A program made the translations under genes and the position numbers. Below, piece by piece: positions 19,474 through 32,100 of a stretch of DNA of 64,000 nt. Position 1 is the first letter of the stretch. Every line of letters begins with the position of its first letter. This stretch comes from Myxococcales bacterium (GTDB lineage: Bacteria; Myxococcota_A; Polyangia; Haliangiales; Haliangiaceae), in the NCBI GenBank assembly GCA_016716835.1, contig JADJUW010000001.1:248001-312000 (forward strand). The letters are read 5' to 3'. Below the pieces are notes generated by a model. That model worked only from the letters and a program-made list of their open reading frames with translations. It was not told the DNA's origin and did no database searches.

Positions 19474-19912
19474 CGCGAGGCCAAGCGCCTTGCGCAGCGA
19501 TTGATGACAGGGGTTCTGCGAACATGCGATGGATTTGCCATAGGGTGGCGCGCATGCTAACCGCTGCGTTGTCTGTGCACTAGGTTGGCGCTGCGCGATT
19601 GCAGCGTGACGCGAGCATTTGCGCGCCGCACACGCGCCTACATGAGCACATATGCAAGCTGCGTTCGCGCTGACCGGCAGGTGGCGCTTCCCGGCAGGTG
19701 GGCGCACTTGTCTTCCTGCTCGCAGATAGATGGAGGACCGGCAGGTGGGCGCACGTGTCTTCCTGCTCGCAGATAGCGACCCTCCGGAGTCGTGCGAGAT
19801 GCTTGTGGTATCCACCGCGCTCGGTGCCAACACCACGGCCGTGCAATCTATGCTCGCGGAAGAAACGTGCGCCACCTGCCGGAAAGTGTGCGCGCCGTGG
19901 TAGCGACATGCC
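19474..19912. other. 439-bp intergenic region with short repeats
   Basis: No convincing gene. It holds the direct repeats at 19674-19776, and an exact 14-bp inverted copy of the truncated unit (GCGCCACCTGCCGG) at 19869-19882. It lies upstream of the amine oxidase gene, so its promoter should be here; I see no clear -35/-10 pair. Confidence 0.6.
19674..19776. repeat. Direct repeat pair of 39 bp plus a truncated copy
   Basis: Two 39-bp units at 19691-19729 and 19738-19776 differ by one base (both begin CCGGCAGGTGGGCGCAC and end GCTCGCAGATAG), with an 8-base spacer. A truncated first copy, CCGGCAGGTGGCGC, is at 19674-19687. There are only two full units and no cas genes, so this is not a CRISPR. 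Possibly a dispersed genomic repeat or a duplicated regulator site. Confidence 0.75.
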
Positions 19913-20482
19913 TTACGGCGCGACGCAATAGCCGTAGCAAACCTCGGGGCAGGGGTCGTCGCCGCAATTGGGTGGCGGCAGGCATTCGGTTTGTGCCGAG
20001 CAGGTTAGGCCATCGTCGCACGCGTCGTCGCTGTAGCAGCCCTCGCTGGCGGGGAAGAATATGGTGGCGCTCATGCACGTTTCAGTGAATGGCGCGCCGG
20101 GCACGGGCTCATCGGTGACCGCGAAGATGAGCACCTCCGTGGCGCTGCAATCGCCTTGGTCAAAAACCTCGAGGCTGATCGTATTGGGCGGCGTAAAGCC
20201 AAAGCCGCCGTTGTTGAGGATCAGCGCGTGGGGTGTACGGTCGTTCGAGACGATGGTAAACGCCTGCCCAAAACAGTCGTCTATGACCATCTCGCCGTGA
20301 AAGGTCGCCCGCATCTTGTCAGGCACATGTGCCAACTCGATCGTCATGTCTAGGTCGCCCGCGCATTCGCACACCATCCCGTCGGGGCAAGCTAGCGGCG
20401 CCGGGGCCCTCGGGTCATCACAAGCGGTCAACGTCGCCACCATGCCGCAAGCGATAAGACCGAGCCATTTTTGGTTATGCAT
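19913..20482 (-). CDS. Cys-rich lipoprotein of unknown function
   Basis: 189 residues from ATG at 20482. Lipoprotein signal ends TLTAC. The mature protein has about 14 Cys and a C-terminal run (CYSDDACDDGLTC, then CGDDPCPEVCYGYC) like the disulfide-rich tails of myxobacterial surface lipoproteins. A middle beta-sandwich-like region (TIELAHVPDKMRATFHGE) is unassigned. Probably an outer-membrane surface protein. Confidence 0.75.
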   Translation of the reverse strand: MHNQKWLGLIACGMVATLTACDDPRAPAPLACPDGMVCECAGDLDMTIELAHVPDKMRATFHGEMVIDDCFGQAFTIVSNDRTPHALILNNGGFGFTPPNTISLEVFDQGDCSATEVLIFAVTDEPVPGAPFTETCMSATIFFPASEGCYSDDACDDGLTCSAQTECLPPPNCGDDPCPEVCYGYCVAP

Positions 20483-20770
20483 CACGCGCCGTAGTGCACG
20501 CCGCATGCCACCTGCACCGCGCCACGGCACATGCAGTTTCGCGGCGTTGGCTTCGCCGTGGCCGCGAAAATCTGAGACAGGCGTGCGCGGTGCCGCGGAA
20601 ATTTGTCAGCGCGCTGGCCCTGCCGCGACTGGAAGAGGGACGCACAACGCCAGCGGCCACCACAGGCCTTGATGAGGTGCCTTGGCCTCAGCAGCGCGAA
20701 GGGTGATAAACCAGCCTTCAATGATTTATGTCAGTTTTAGTCGGGCACGCCAATTGCACTACGTGTCGGC

Positions 20771-21676
20771 ATGTTGCAACTACGCCTTCAAACTGCTTGC
20801 CGCTTGGGTCTTGCGACCTCACTCGTCGTGGCCCTTGCCGCCCTGGCCACCCCCGACGTGGCCTTGGCCGGTGGCCCCAAAAAGGTCGTGCCGCCCAAGC
20901 CGCGACCGGCCGCGCTGCGCTACCTGAAAATCGAACAGGGTGCAGGGGCACCGCGCCTGCCCGCCGGCGTAAAACCAGGCAAATGGAACGCTAAACCCTT
21001 TACGAAACGAAGCGACGCCCCTGCGGGACTCGAAAACGGTGAGAGCTTGAGTTTGTTTGATCAGAGGCCAATGGTGGCGCGCCTATTTCTCAGTGTCTTT
21101 AAGCCGTCGGCCAACGACAAAGTCGGTTTCCGGTACTCCAAGTACTTCAGAAGCGCTTACGGGCGCGGCGTGAAAACCGAGGGAGTGATGGTCGCCGGTC
21201 ACATTTCGCTGCGCGACTCGTTAGTGCGCACACCTAGAATTAATGGATACATCCAAGAAGACTACGCGGCCGATGGCACCCTCGCGGAGGTATCGACCGG
21301 GATACGTCGCAACAGCGAAATTCGGCCGCAAGTCCAAGCTGTTTCCCGCACCGTGCTGCGCGTAAATGGCGTGCTGCGCATCAAATCACAATTAACCAAA
21401 GAAATTCCAGGCGGCCGAATCGCGTATATAAAATCCGAAGACCAGCATGGCGGCAAAGCCGACTGGCGCTTTGACATCTATGTACGCAGCGCCGACCCTG
21501 TCATGACGATTGTCCGCGACCAAGCCGGCAAGCTCACGATTGGCGACCAATTGGTTGGTGCTGGCAGCGAGAGCGCCAAGACCATCAAGGCCGAGCTGCC
21601 GCCGATGTTGGCCAAGATGAAGGGTCTGACCGCCAAGGACCGCAAGCAAATCATGGCGTCGCTGAACGCGATGTAA
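20771..21676 (+). CDS. Secreted protein of unknown function
   Basis: 301 residues with a clear signal peptide (SLVVALAALATPDVALAGG). The mature part is basic and mixed alpha/beta, with no Cys beyond the leader, suggesting a soluble periplasmic or extracellular protein. Segments such as DWRFDIYVRSADPVMTIVRD and AELPPMLAKMKGLTAKDRKQ look folded. No family recognised. It converges on parE with a 222-base gap that holds nothing recognisable. Confidence 0.68.
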   Translation: MLQLRLQTACRLGLATSLVVALAALATPDVALAGGPKKVVPPKPRPAALRYLKIEQGAGAPRLPAGVKPGKWNAKPFTKRSDAPAGLENGESLSLFDQRPMVARLFLSVFKPSANDKVGFRYSKYFRSAYGRGVKTEGVMVAGHISLRDSLVRTPRINGYIQEDYAADGTLAEVSTGIRRNSEIRPQVQAVSRTVLRVNGVLRIKSQLTKEIPGGRIAYIKSEDQHGGKADWRFDIYVRSADPVMTIVRDQAGKLTIGDQLVGAGSESAKTIKAELPPMLAKMKGLTAKDRKQIMASLNAM

Positions 21677-21898
21677 CGCGAAGTGGTGGCCGCGAAGGCT
21701 CTAACCAGAAACGGACAATCTAAGATCTCTAAGGGCGGAGAACAGAACGCCGACACGCTAGTGTCCGAATGCTGGAATCGTACGCTTGTATTTCGTCAGA
21801 GGAAGGCCGCGCTAACCCAAGCACGCAGCAACGAGGCTCGCGAAGCCGTACACCGCATCGATTATTGTCTCCGGCCCACGCAATGCGCTTCTGTTTGC

Positions 21899-23839
<1,941 letters not shown>

Positions 23840-23846
23840 AAATTCC

Positions 23847-26294
23847 TTAGTTCATGCCTTTGCCGCCGTCGCCGTTCGCAAGCACGGGGATGGTGACCGG
23901 TAGCGCGACGAGCTTGAGCTCGGCCTTCTTGGCGATTTGATGGCCCTTGCCGCCGCGGCTCGAGGTTTGCTTCGGATCGGCGACGATCGCGATCGGCTTG
24001 GTGCTCTTGCTGCTTTCGACGACCAGTGACTCCTTGGAGCCGCTGCAGACAAAGCCAATGGCGTGGTCGTCATCGGCGATCTTGATGACGGTGACGCCAC
24101 GGCCGGCGCCCTCGAGCAGGTTGATTTCAGAGGCCTTGCAAAGCAGCACGTGCGCGTGCTTGGTCGCGGTGACCACGACATCGCGTTCGCCGCACGGCGC
24201 GACGCCAATGATTTCGTCGCCCGGTTGCGGCTTCGCATAGCGGCGGCCGGTGCGCGTCGAGACCTCACTATGCGCGGCCAGCGAGAAGCGCATGCCAAAG
24301 CCACGGCGCGACACCGCGACCATGGTCTGCGGCACGATGGCGCGCGGATCGAGCGTGATCGCATACACCACGCGCTCGCCGTCATCGAACTTAAAGTACT
24401 TTTGCGCGGGGTCGCCATAGCCCGTCGTCGCCGCGATATCATTAATGCGGATGACGTAGGCCGAGCCCTTGGAGGTAAAGAACACCACTTTTTCCTTGGT
24501 GGAGCCGGGCAGCACCGCCATGACCTCGTCACCCTCGCGCACGCGAGTTTGGCTGGGGTCCTTGATTTCGCGGACGCGCTTGATCCAGCCATCACGGGTG
24601 ACCACGACGTGGGCGTCTTCGTCGACGATAAAGGCATCGGCCGCCAGCTCGGGCTCGTCGGCGACGCCGCCGGTCTTGGTGCGACGTGGGTTTCCGAGCG
24701 CCTCGGCAACCGCGGCAAGCTCTTCCTTGATCACGGCCCACAACTTCTTTTCGCTCTTGAGAATGCCCTCGATGCGGCGCGCCTCGGTGCTCTTTTGCTC
24801 GAGCTCCTCGCGGATGACGTTGATCTCGAGCTTGGCGAGGCGATAGAGCTTGAGCTCTAAGATGGCGTCGGTCTGGATCTCGTCGATGCCAAAACGCTTG
24901 ATGATCTTTTTGGCGGCGTCTTCCTTGCCTTCGCTGGCGCGAATGATCTTGATGGTTTCATCCAGCGCGTCGAAGATGGTGACGAAGCCCTCAAGAATGT
25001 GAATGCGGCGGCGCAATTGCCCCAGGTCGTACTCAAAGCGGCGGCACGTCACCTCATAGCGAAACTCGAGGAAGTAGCGCAGCACCTCCTTGATGCCTAC
25101 CCGCAACGGTTGGCAGACGGTCGAGGCGACGACGTCGCGCCCCTTCTTGCTCGCCTTGCTCTCTAAGTAGTGAGGCGGCACCAGGCAGGTCATGTTCATG
25201 TTGAAATTGACCTGCAGCGGTGTGTGCTTGTAGAGATACGCCATGACCAGCGCGGGGTCGGCGTCTTTTTTAAGCTCCATTACAATGCGGACGTCGGTGG
25301 TGGACTCGTCGCGCACGTCGAGCAGGTAGGGCAGCTTGCGCGCAATGATGATCTCCGCGATCTTCTCGACCACGGTGCTCTTGGTCAGCCCGTAAGGAAT
25401 CGACGTAATCACGATGTCGGCGTTGCCCTTGCCCTTCTGCTCGAGCTTGTATTCGCCTCGCACGCGGATGGCGCCTTGGCCGGTTTCGTAGATTTGTCGC
25501 AGCTCGACCTTGGAGTTGAGCATCTGGCCCCCGGTGGGAAAATCGGGGCCTTGAATGTGCTTGAGCAGGCTGGTGGTATTGAGCGTGGGATCATCCGCCA
25601 GCGCAATGCAGGCATTGGTGATTTCTTTAAGGTTATGCGGCGGAATGTTGGTCGCCATGCCAACCGCGATGCCGGTGCAGCCGTTAACGAGCAAATTGCA
25701 ATAACGCGCTGGGAGCACGGTCGGTTCGTCGGTGGTGCCGTCGTAGTTGGCGCGCATATCGACGGTGTCGCTTTGCAATTCACGCAAGAGTTCCATCGCG
25801 GGCGGGGCGAGGCGGCATTCGGTGTAGCGATACGCGGCCGGAGCGTCGCCATCGAGCGAGCCAAAGTTGCCCGAGCCATCGACCAGCGGCAGGCGCAGCG
25901 AAAAGTCTTGCGCCATGCGGACCATGGCGTCGTACACCGAGCTGTCGCCGTGTGGATGGTAGCGGCCAAGCACCACGCCCACCACCTTGGCGCTCTTGCG
26001 ATGCTTGGCATCCGGGCGCAGGTGTTCGTCGTTGAGCATGGCAAACAAGATGCGACGCTGCACCGGCTTGAGCCCATCGCGGACGTCTGGGAGCGCGCGC
26101 GAGGTGATCACGGAGAGCGCATAGTTGAGGTAGCGCCGCTGCGCTTCATCTAAGAGCGACGCATCGCGTTCGCTGCCGCCGCCATCGCCGCCATCCGCAC
26201 CACCATGGCCACCGCTGTTGCCACCGCGCCCACGCTTTGGTGCAGGGGCCGCGGCTTTCTTGGGAGGGCTTATAGATGCGGGTTTTTTAGCCAT
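23847..26294 (-). CDS. parC: DNA topoisomerase IV subunit A
   Basis: 815 residues. After a Gly/Lys/Pro-rich N-terminal extension of about 40 residues comes the breakage-reunion domain: ALPDVRDGLKPVQRRILFAM, the quinolone-region RYHPHGDSSVYDAMVRMAQ and RYTE, with the catalytic Tyr at about residue 157. The C-terminal beta-pinwheel includes SRGGKG near the end, similar to part of a GyrA box, so a gyrase-like activity is not excluded. First gene of the operon; divergent from the M23 peptidase. Confidence 0.9.
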   Translation of the reverse strand: MAKKPASISPPKKAAAPAPKRGRGGNSGGHGGADGGDGGGSERDASLLDEAQRRYLNYALSVITSRALPDVRDGLKPVQRRILFAMLNDEHLRPDAKHRKSAKVVGVVLGRYHPHGDSSVYDAMVRMAQDFSLRLPLVDGSGNFGSLDGDAPAAYRYTECRLAPPAMELLRELQSDTVDMRANYDGTTDEPTVLPARYCNLLVNGCTGIAVGMATNIPPHNLKEITNACIALADDPTLNTTSLLKHIQGPDFPTGGQMLNSKVELRQIYETGQGAIRVRGEYKLEQKGKGNADIVITSIPYGLTKSTVVEKIAEIIIARKLPYLLDVRDESTTDVRIVMELKKDADPALVMAYLYKHTPLQVNFNMNMTCLVPPHYLESKASKKGRDVVASTVCQPLRVGIKEVLRYFLEFRYEVTCRRFEYDLGQLRRRIHILEGFVTIFDALDETIKIIRASEGKEDAAKKIIKRFGIDEIQTDAILELKLYRLAKLEINVIREELEQKSTEARRIEGILKSEKKLWAVIKEELAAVAEALGNPRRTKTGGVADEPELAADAFIVDEDAHVVVTRDGWIKRVREIKDPSQTRVREGDEVMAVLPGSTKEKVVFFTSKGSAYVIRINDIAATTGYGDPAQKYFKFDDGERVVYAITLDPRAIVPQTMVAVSRRGFGMRFSLAAHSEVSTRTGRRYAKPQPGDEIIGVAPCGERDVVVTATKHAHVLLCKASEINLLEGAGRGVTVIKIADDDHAIGFVCSGSKESLVVESSKSTKPIAIVADPKQTSSRGGKGHQIAKKAELKLVALPVTIPVLANGDGGKGMN

Positions 26295-26371
26295 GGTCGG
26301 TCCTGGAAGCGAAGAGTTTTGCCACGTGCCCCGGGCTGTGTTACTGCTAGGGCTCGCTTTTGGACGTCAGC

Positions 26372-27862
26372 ATGAGCAAGGCAACGCCCGCGCGCAAGAA
26401 ATCGGCATCCCTATCTGGGCTTTCCAGGCTAGCTGGCAAGCGCCGCGATCGCTTAAAATTGCCGCCCTCCAGCAAGGGCCGGGCGGCGCGCCGAGCGGCG
26501 AAATCGCTGTTTAAGGGCGGCCCAGCACGCCGGGGTTCGCTATCCTTGGCAGGCATCCTGGCGACGCTAACGCTTTTGAATGTTTACGTATTTGTCTGCC
26601 GCAACGAGACGTCCTTGCCTGAGGTGATGCACAAGGCGTCGGTGATGGCGGCAAATCCGCTGTCGGCGGGCGTGCAGGCGACCGAGGCGGCCGCGCAAGC
26701 GCACGCCAACGAGTTAGCCAAGCTGCAATTGATCGAGGGCACGCTGCTCGAAGGCGACAGCCTGGGGCGTCTCCTCAAGCGCCACAACATCGCGCCACAG
26801 GCCGCCGACGCGCTGATTCGCTCGCTGTCGAATCAACTCGATTTTACGCAGCTGCGGCAGGGCCAGCCTTATAAGTTACGGCTGCGAGCCGACGGCACGC
26901 CGCATGCCTTTGAGTTGGTAGTGTCGCGTGAGCTGACGGTACGGTCATGGCGCAAGGCCGATGGCAGCATGGTTGGCGAAGCGGAAAAAGCTGAGACTCA
27001 CGTCGAACTGGTCGAAGTTGCGGCGCCGATCAGTTCGTCGCTCTATGCCACCATCCTGGACGCCGGCGAGAACGAGGCGCTGGTGGCATTTTTCGTCGAC
27101 GTCTTTGCCTATGACGTCGATTTCTACAACGACACCAAGGAAGGTGACGTCTTCCGCGTCGTGGTCGAGAAAGAAATGAAAGGCGAGGAATTCTTGCGCT
27201 ATCGCCGCATCCTCGCCGCCGAATATAGCGGCAAGGTCGGGACCTTTCGGGCCTTTTATTGGCAAGAGCCCGGCGCGGCCAAGGGGCGCTACTTTGCCGC
27301 CAATGGGCAGTCCATCGAAAAGGGCTTTCTCAAGACGCCGCTCAAGTTTGCGCGCGTGTCGTCTAAATTCAACATGAAGCGCATGCACCCCGTGCTGCAC
27401 ACCACGCGCGGGCATTTTGGCACCGACTATGCGGCGCCGGTGGGCACGCCGGTGTGGGCCGCGGCGGGCGGCAAGATCATCACGCGCGGCTACAGCGGCG
27501 GCGCGGGCAACATGGTGATGATCGAGCACGCCGGGGGCCTCGTCACGCAGTACATGCATCTCTCTAAATTCGCCAACGGTCAGCGTATTGGCCAACGCGT
27601 CGAGGCCAAGACGGTGATCGGCTACGTCGGCACCACGGGCTTATCGAGCGGCCCGCATTTACATTTTGGTGTCAAACAAAACGGCAGGTATGTCGATCCG
27701 CAACGGCTCGCGCCAACGCGCGGCCCAGCGATCAAGGCTGCCGATCTCGCGGCGTTTACGTCCGATACCAGCGCGCTGGTGTCGCGCTTGGCACAGATTC
27801 CGCTGCAGGCCGGCGACGACGCCTCGAAGGTGGTCGCGGGCGCGTCACCAAGCGCGCTCTAA
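26372..27862 (+). CDS. M23 (LytM-type) peptidoglycan endopeptidase
   Basis: About 496 residues from ATG at 26372. A basic cytoplasmic tail is followed by one membrane segment (SLAGILATLTLLNVYVFVC), an OapA/LysM-like region (TLLEGDSLGRLLKRHNI) and the C-terminal M23 domain. Zinc-site motifs are GHFGTDYAAPVGTPV and SGPHLHFGV, with YMHLSK between. It resembles MepM-type enzymes that cut cross-links during cell growth. It overlaps the convergent barrel gene by 18 bases at the 3' ends. Confidence 0.9.
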   Translation: MSKATPARKKSASLSGLSRLAGKRRDRLKLPPSSKGRAARRAAKSLFKGGPARRGSLSLAGILATLTLLNVYVFVCRNETSLPEVMHKASVMAANPLSAGVQATEAAAQAHANELAKLQLIEGTLLEGDSLGRLLKRHNIAPQAADALIRSLSNQLDFTQLRQGQPYKLRLRADGTPHAFELVVSRELTVRSWRKADGSMVGEAEKAETHVELVEVAAPISSSLYATILDAGENEALVAFFVDVFAYDVDFYNDTKEGDVFRVVVEKEMKGEEFLRYRRILAAEYSGKVGTFRAFYWQEPGAAKGRYFAANGQSIEKGFLKTPLKFARVSSKFNMKRMHPVLHTTRGHFGTDYAAPVGTPVWAAAGGKIITRGYSGGAGNMVMIEHAGGLVTQYMHLSKFANGQRIGQRVEAKTVIGYVGTTGLSSGPHLHFGVKQNGRYVDPQRLAPTRGPAIKAADLAAFTSDTSALVSRLAQIPLQAGDDASKVVAGASPSAL

Positions 27863-29113
27863 CGACAAGCCCGTCGCAACGTGCAGCGTGTGGGCGGTGG
27901 CAACCGGCCCCGGCACCGCGCTGCTGACAAATGGCGCAATCACGTCGTCGCGAATGTCGCGGCTTGCGGCGGTTATCATCGCGCCCGTGGTCACGGTATA
28001 GGGCGCCGAGACAAACTCCAGGCCAACGCCTGCGCGTGGGATCGCCGGCTGGGCGTCGGCCAGCGTCACGCCAACGCCCGCGGTGAGCCACAGCATGCCA
28101 TCAACCGCCATCCAATCGCCGCTGAGGCCAAGGCTCGTAGCCATCGGCGTCCGATCGCGCATGGTGGTGGCGATGGCGCCGCTGCCGAGTTCGTCGACAA
28201 GGGTGACGCCGCTGAGCGCGTGGGTGGTGGTCTGCGCGCTATGCCACCTCGCGTTGGCCTCGATGCTGACCGCCGACCCAAGCCATCGTGCGCCCGCCGC
28301 GGCCTGCAAGCTCGCGGTGGTGCGGAGGTCGACGCGTGCCCCGCTGGCCGCAACGCTCACGAGCGGCGAAATTGGCGTTGCGCTAAGTGGCGCGCGCGCG
28401 CGTGCCCCGGTGGCCAAACGCATGCTGGCGGCAAATTCCCACGGCCCATCGGTGGCCGCCATCACGCCGAGCGCAACCTGGCCGCCCAGCGCTGATTTGC
28501 CTTCCCAGGCCAAGGCCACGTCGTATTCGGACGCCAACGGCGCATCGCGCTCGGGGCGGCCGGCCCACGCAAATTGCTCGCGGCGCATGGTGGCGGCCGT
28601 CATGCCGGCCGAGAGCCCAAGCGCGAGATAGTCACCCACGCGATGCGCCACGCCGACCGTCATGCGGGTTTGGCTGTGACGCGTTACAAACGGTTGATAG
28701 CGATAAAAGTAGCGGGCCGCGATCTGAGGCGTAGGCTGCGACGTATCTGGTGCCGGCAGCGCGCGGTGGTCCGTGGCCATGGCGGCCGAGAAGCCAATGG
28801 CCGTCGAGGTGGTGCCCCAAACGACGCCGAGCAGTATGTTTGTGTCAGCCGCGGCAACCGAGGCGGTGCGCGCGTCGCCCGTGCTCTGCGTCTCGCGGGC
28901 GGTGGCTTGCGACCAGGCGAGGTCGAGGCGCGTTGCATCGCGCCGCATAATCGCTGCGGGATTGTCGGCAACGGCGGCGCTGCCATCGCTGGCGACCAGC
29001 GCCGCCTCGGCGCGGCCTAACGTTCGTGGCGATTCGGCGGTGGCGCGAGCCGCGACGAGCAGGCTCCCGGTTGCAAGGCCGACGAGAGTGCACCTGGGCC
29101 AACGCGACGCCAT
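27845..29113 (-). CDS. Outer-membrane beta-barrel protein, FadL/OMPP1-like
   Basis: 422 residues with a signal peptide (LVGLATGSLLVAARATAES). The N-terminal DGSAAVADNPAAIMRRDATRLDLAWS matches the NPA region of FadL-type transport barrels. Alternating hydrophobic strands run to the end, though the last residues (LERAW) are not a perfect barrel C-terminus. Transport role inferred. It lies just downstream of the giant TPR gene (4-base gap) on the same strand. Confidence 0.68.
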   Translation of the reverse strand: MASRWPRCTLVGLATGSLLVAARATAESPRTLGRAEAALVASDGSAAVADNPAAIMRRDATRLDLAWSQATARETQSTGDARTASVAAADTNILLGVVWGTTSTAIGFSAAMATDHRALPAPDTSQPTPQIAARYFYRYQPFVTRHSQTRMTVGVAHRVGDYLALGLSAGMTAATMRREQFAWAGRPERDAPLASEYDVALAWEGKSALGGQVALGVMAATDGPWEFAASMRLATGARARAPLSATPISPLVSVAASGARVDLRTTASLQAAAGARWLGSAVSIEANARWHSAQTTTHALSGVTLVDELGSGAIATTMRDRTPMATSLGLSGDWMAVDGMLWLTAGVGVTLADAQPAIPRAGVGLEFVSAPYTVTTGAMITAASRDIRDDVIAPFVSSAVPGPVATAHTLHVATGLSLERAW

Positions 29114-29117
29114 GGCG

Positions 29118-32100
29118 CTAGGGTAGCAAGTCTCGGCGTGTTGATCGCCATTGCGGGTGGGCGATTAGCGCCGCGAGATGGCGCGTATCGTCTGACAAGG
29201 CCGAGGCGACGCGCAAGGCGCTGCGCACGTCCGGGCACAGCAGCAGCGCCGCCCGATCGCTGGCGCGATTGGTCGCCGCCCAGTGCCGTTCGAGGTGCGG
29301 GCCAACCTCGGCGAGATCGCGCAGGAGCACCTCAAGCCGCTGCCGCAGGCGCAACGGCAAGGTGCCATGGAGCAGGGTATCGAGCGCCACTTCGTGCTCG
29401 GTGGCCGCCTTGGGGGCATGCTTTGAAAACAGGCGATGGGCGGAATGCAGCAGATCGACCACGTCGGCCTTGGGCAGCCCGCGCGCGACGATCCGGTGGC
29501 TGCGCGTGCATTCGACGGCGCGTGCCGTCCAAAAGCGCGCCTGTCCGGGATCGACGCGGCCTTCGAGCAACAACGGGCCAAAGATCACCAGCGGGGTGCC
29601 GGCGCAGGAAACCTGGATGATGATATTCGCATCGTCGGTGCCGTAGGCGAGCAGGGGGCGCACGCCCAGCGCGGACACGATATGAGGCAGCATCGTCACC
29701 GCGGGTGCGCGGTAGTTGGCATTGAGGCGAAACGCGGTGATGTGCTGGCGTTCGAGCGCCTGCATAAAATCGGGCCAGAGCAGCGGCGCCACCTCGGCTA
29801 AGGCGGTCAAGATTTCACGCAACGGTTCATCGTCGGGGTCGGCGATGAGGGCGCCATAGGAATTGGCTACGGTGCCGCGATAGGCGGCGTCGTCGGCCAT
29901 GGCGGGCACGCTGGGTTTGCCAAAGGCCGCCAAGGCCTCGAGGCTTGCGCCGCGCTCGCTCGCGGCCGCGACGACGTCCGCGACGAGCGCCACGTCGGCT
30001 GGTGAAGCGGCGCGCGCGAGGTGGCTCGCAAACGCAATGAGATCGCCCGGATCGCCGCCGCTCGCGAGCAGGCGCAACTGCTCGCGTAGGCGCGCGTCTT
30101 CGGCCGGGGTGCGATCGATGGCGCCGAGAATGCCCGCGAGCCCGCGTCGGGCCATCGTCGCCTCGGCGCCTTGCGCGTTGATCTCAAGCGATCGTTCAAA
30201 CGCGGCGGCCGCTTGGCGATGGTCTCCTCGTGCGGCGCGCGCCGCGCCGAGGCGTTGCCATAGCGGTGCCAAGGTCGGACTATTATCCGTGGCGATCTGC
30301 CGTTGCGATAACAACTTCCCAAGCACCGTGGCAACGAATTCGACGTCGCCCTCGGCAAAGGCGATGTCGGCGGCGATCGCGACGATTTCGGGCGTGGTGG
30401 GGGCGCCTTCAGCGGCGGCACGCGCCAGCTGCGACGCGCGCGCAAGCTGACCGGCGGCGAGTAAGGCCTTGGCCGCATCAGCGGTGGCCGACCACCGCTC
30501 GTCGGGTGACGCCGCCAGCTGCGCGAGCTCGGCGTAGCCGACCGCCAATAACTCATGATTTTGCGCGGCGCCCGCGATGCTAACCAGCTTGCGCACCAGG
30601 GGCTCGTGCTGCACGCTGAGCGCGCCAATCGCGGCAATCGCGCTGCGGTACGCCGCGGCGGCGCCGTGCGCATCGCCGATGGTCTCGGCCAACAGGTCGC
30701 CGAGCTTCTCGCACGCCGCGGCGCGATCCTCGGAGGTTTGCGCCGATCTCGTCAGCGCCTCGAGATACTGCACCGACGTCGGCGCGTCGCCGCGCTCCAT
30801 GGTCCGCTCGGCCATGGCCACCAAGGCCAGTTCGCTCGCCGGGTCGAGCTGCAAGGCGCGCAAATACAACGGCTCGGCGCGGTCGGGTCGCAACGACTTG
30901 ATTTCGGCCATGGCCGCGTGGCAGAGGCCGCGCGCAACGTCGGTGGCGTAGAGTGGCGCGTCCGCATGCTCGCCCAGCGCCGAGAGAAAGATGGCGGCCT
31001 CACGCCAACGCTTGGCGCGAAACCGATTTTCGCCGAGCGCCAGCTTGACCAAGATATCCCCACGATAGCGCCGCTCGGCCTCGAGCAAGGTCTGGTAGGC
31101 ATCCTCGTCGCGTGCAAGGGCCTCATAGGCCTTGGCGAGATAGCGATACATTTCGCCGACGACGTCCGGATCGATCTCAGCCTCGCGCGGCAGGGTCTGT
31201 TCGAGAAATTCAACGAGCGGTTCCGCGTAGGCGAGCGAGGTCGACAGCGCGTCGGCCAGCCCCATGATCGCCGGCCCGTGCGTCGGGCACAGGGCCAACG
31301 CCGCGCGCAATTCTTCAATGGCGCGGACGACATCGTGCGGCCCGATCATAGCGGCGAGCTGGCAATGCGTCTCGGCGCGCTCGACGTCGGCGCGCCGCGT
31401 GTCGCCGGTGAGAGGCCCCAGCGCTAGCATGGCCGCTTCGACGTCGCCGGCGCCAAATAGTAGTTCGGCGTACGCGCCACGCGCCAACGCGAGATCTTGC
31501 GCGCCCGTCAATTCAGGCAACAGGCGGGCAAAAATCCGACGCACCTTTTCGAGCTCACCGAGCCGCGCAAACGTGCGGGCGGCGGCGATGAACGCGAGCA
31601 CGCGGTCGGCGCCGAGCGCCAGCTCGGCCTCGCGCAGCTTGGCCTCGGCGAAAAGTTCGGGCGCGTCCGCCTCAGAGGTGATGCTCGCCAGCGCCGCGAC
31701 GGGACGCGGATCGGCGGGGGCCAGCTCGCGGGCCCGGTGTACCAGCTCGGCGATGCGCGTCGTATTTGCCGTCGGGCTTTGTTTGTGCAAGCGCGCCAAT
31801 TCGAGCAGCAGCGATACCTGTTCTTCAGCCGCCTCGCTGGCGACGGTGGGGAGCGCGATGAGCCGTTCAAACACGTCGACGGCTTCGGCGTGGCGGCCGG
31901 CCGCCTCGAGCGCGCGGGCCAGCGCTACAAAATGCCGGATCTCGTCGTGGCCCTCATCGATCAGTTGTTGCCACGTGTGCGCCGCGGCGGCAAAATCGCG
32001 CAGCTCACCCTGCTCGACGGTGGCACGTCGCAACAGCAGATTGCGGCGCTTGGCGCGCTCGACGGCCGGGGTGCGGGCGAACGCGCGCGCCAATAAATCG

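Noticed and set aside
19674..19776. Possible CRISPR array
   Set aside because: Only two full repeats with an 8-base gap, no spacers of regular length, no cas genes.
19474..19875. N-terminal extension of the amine oxidase
   Set aside because: Would translate the direct repeats into Cys-rich sequence ahead of the Tat signal, which must be N-terminal.
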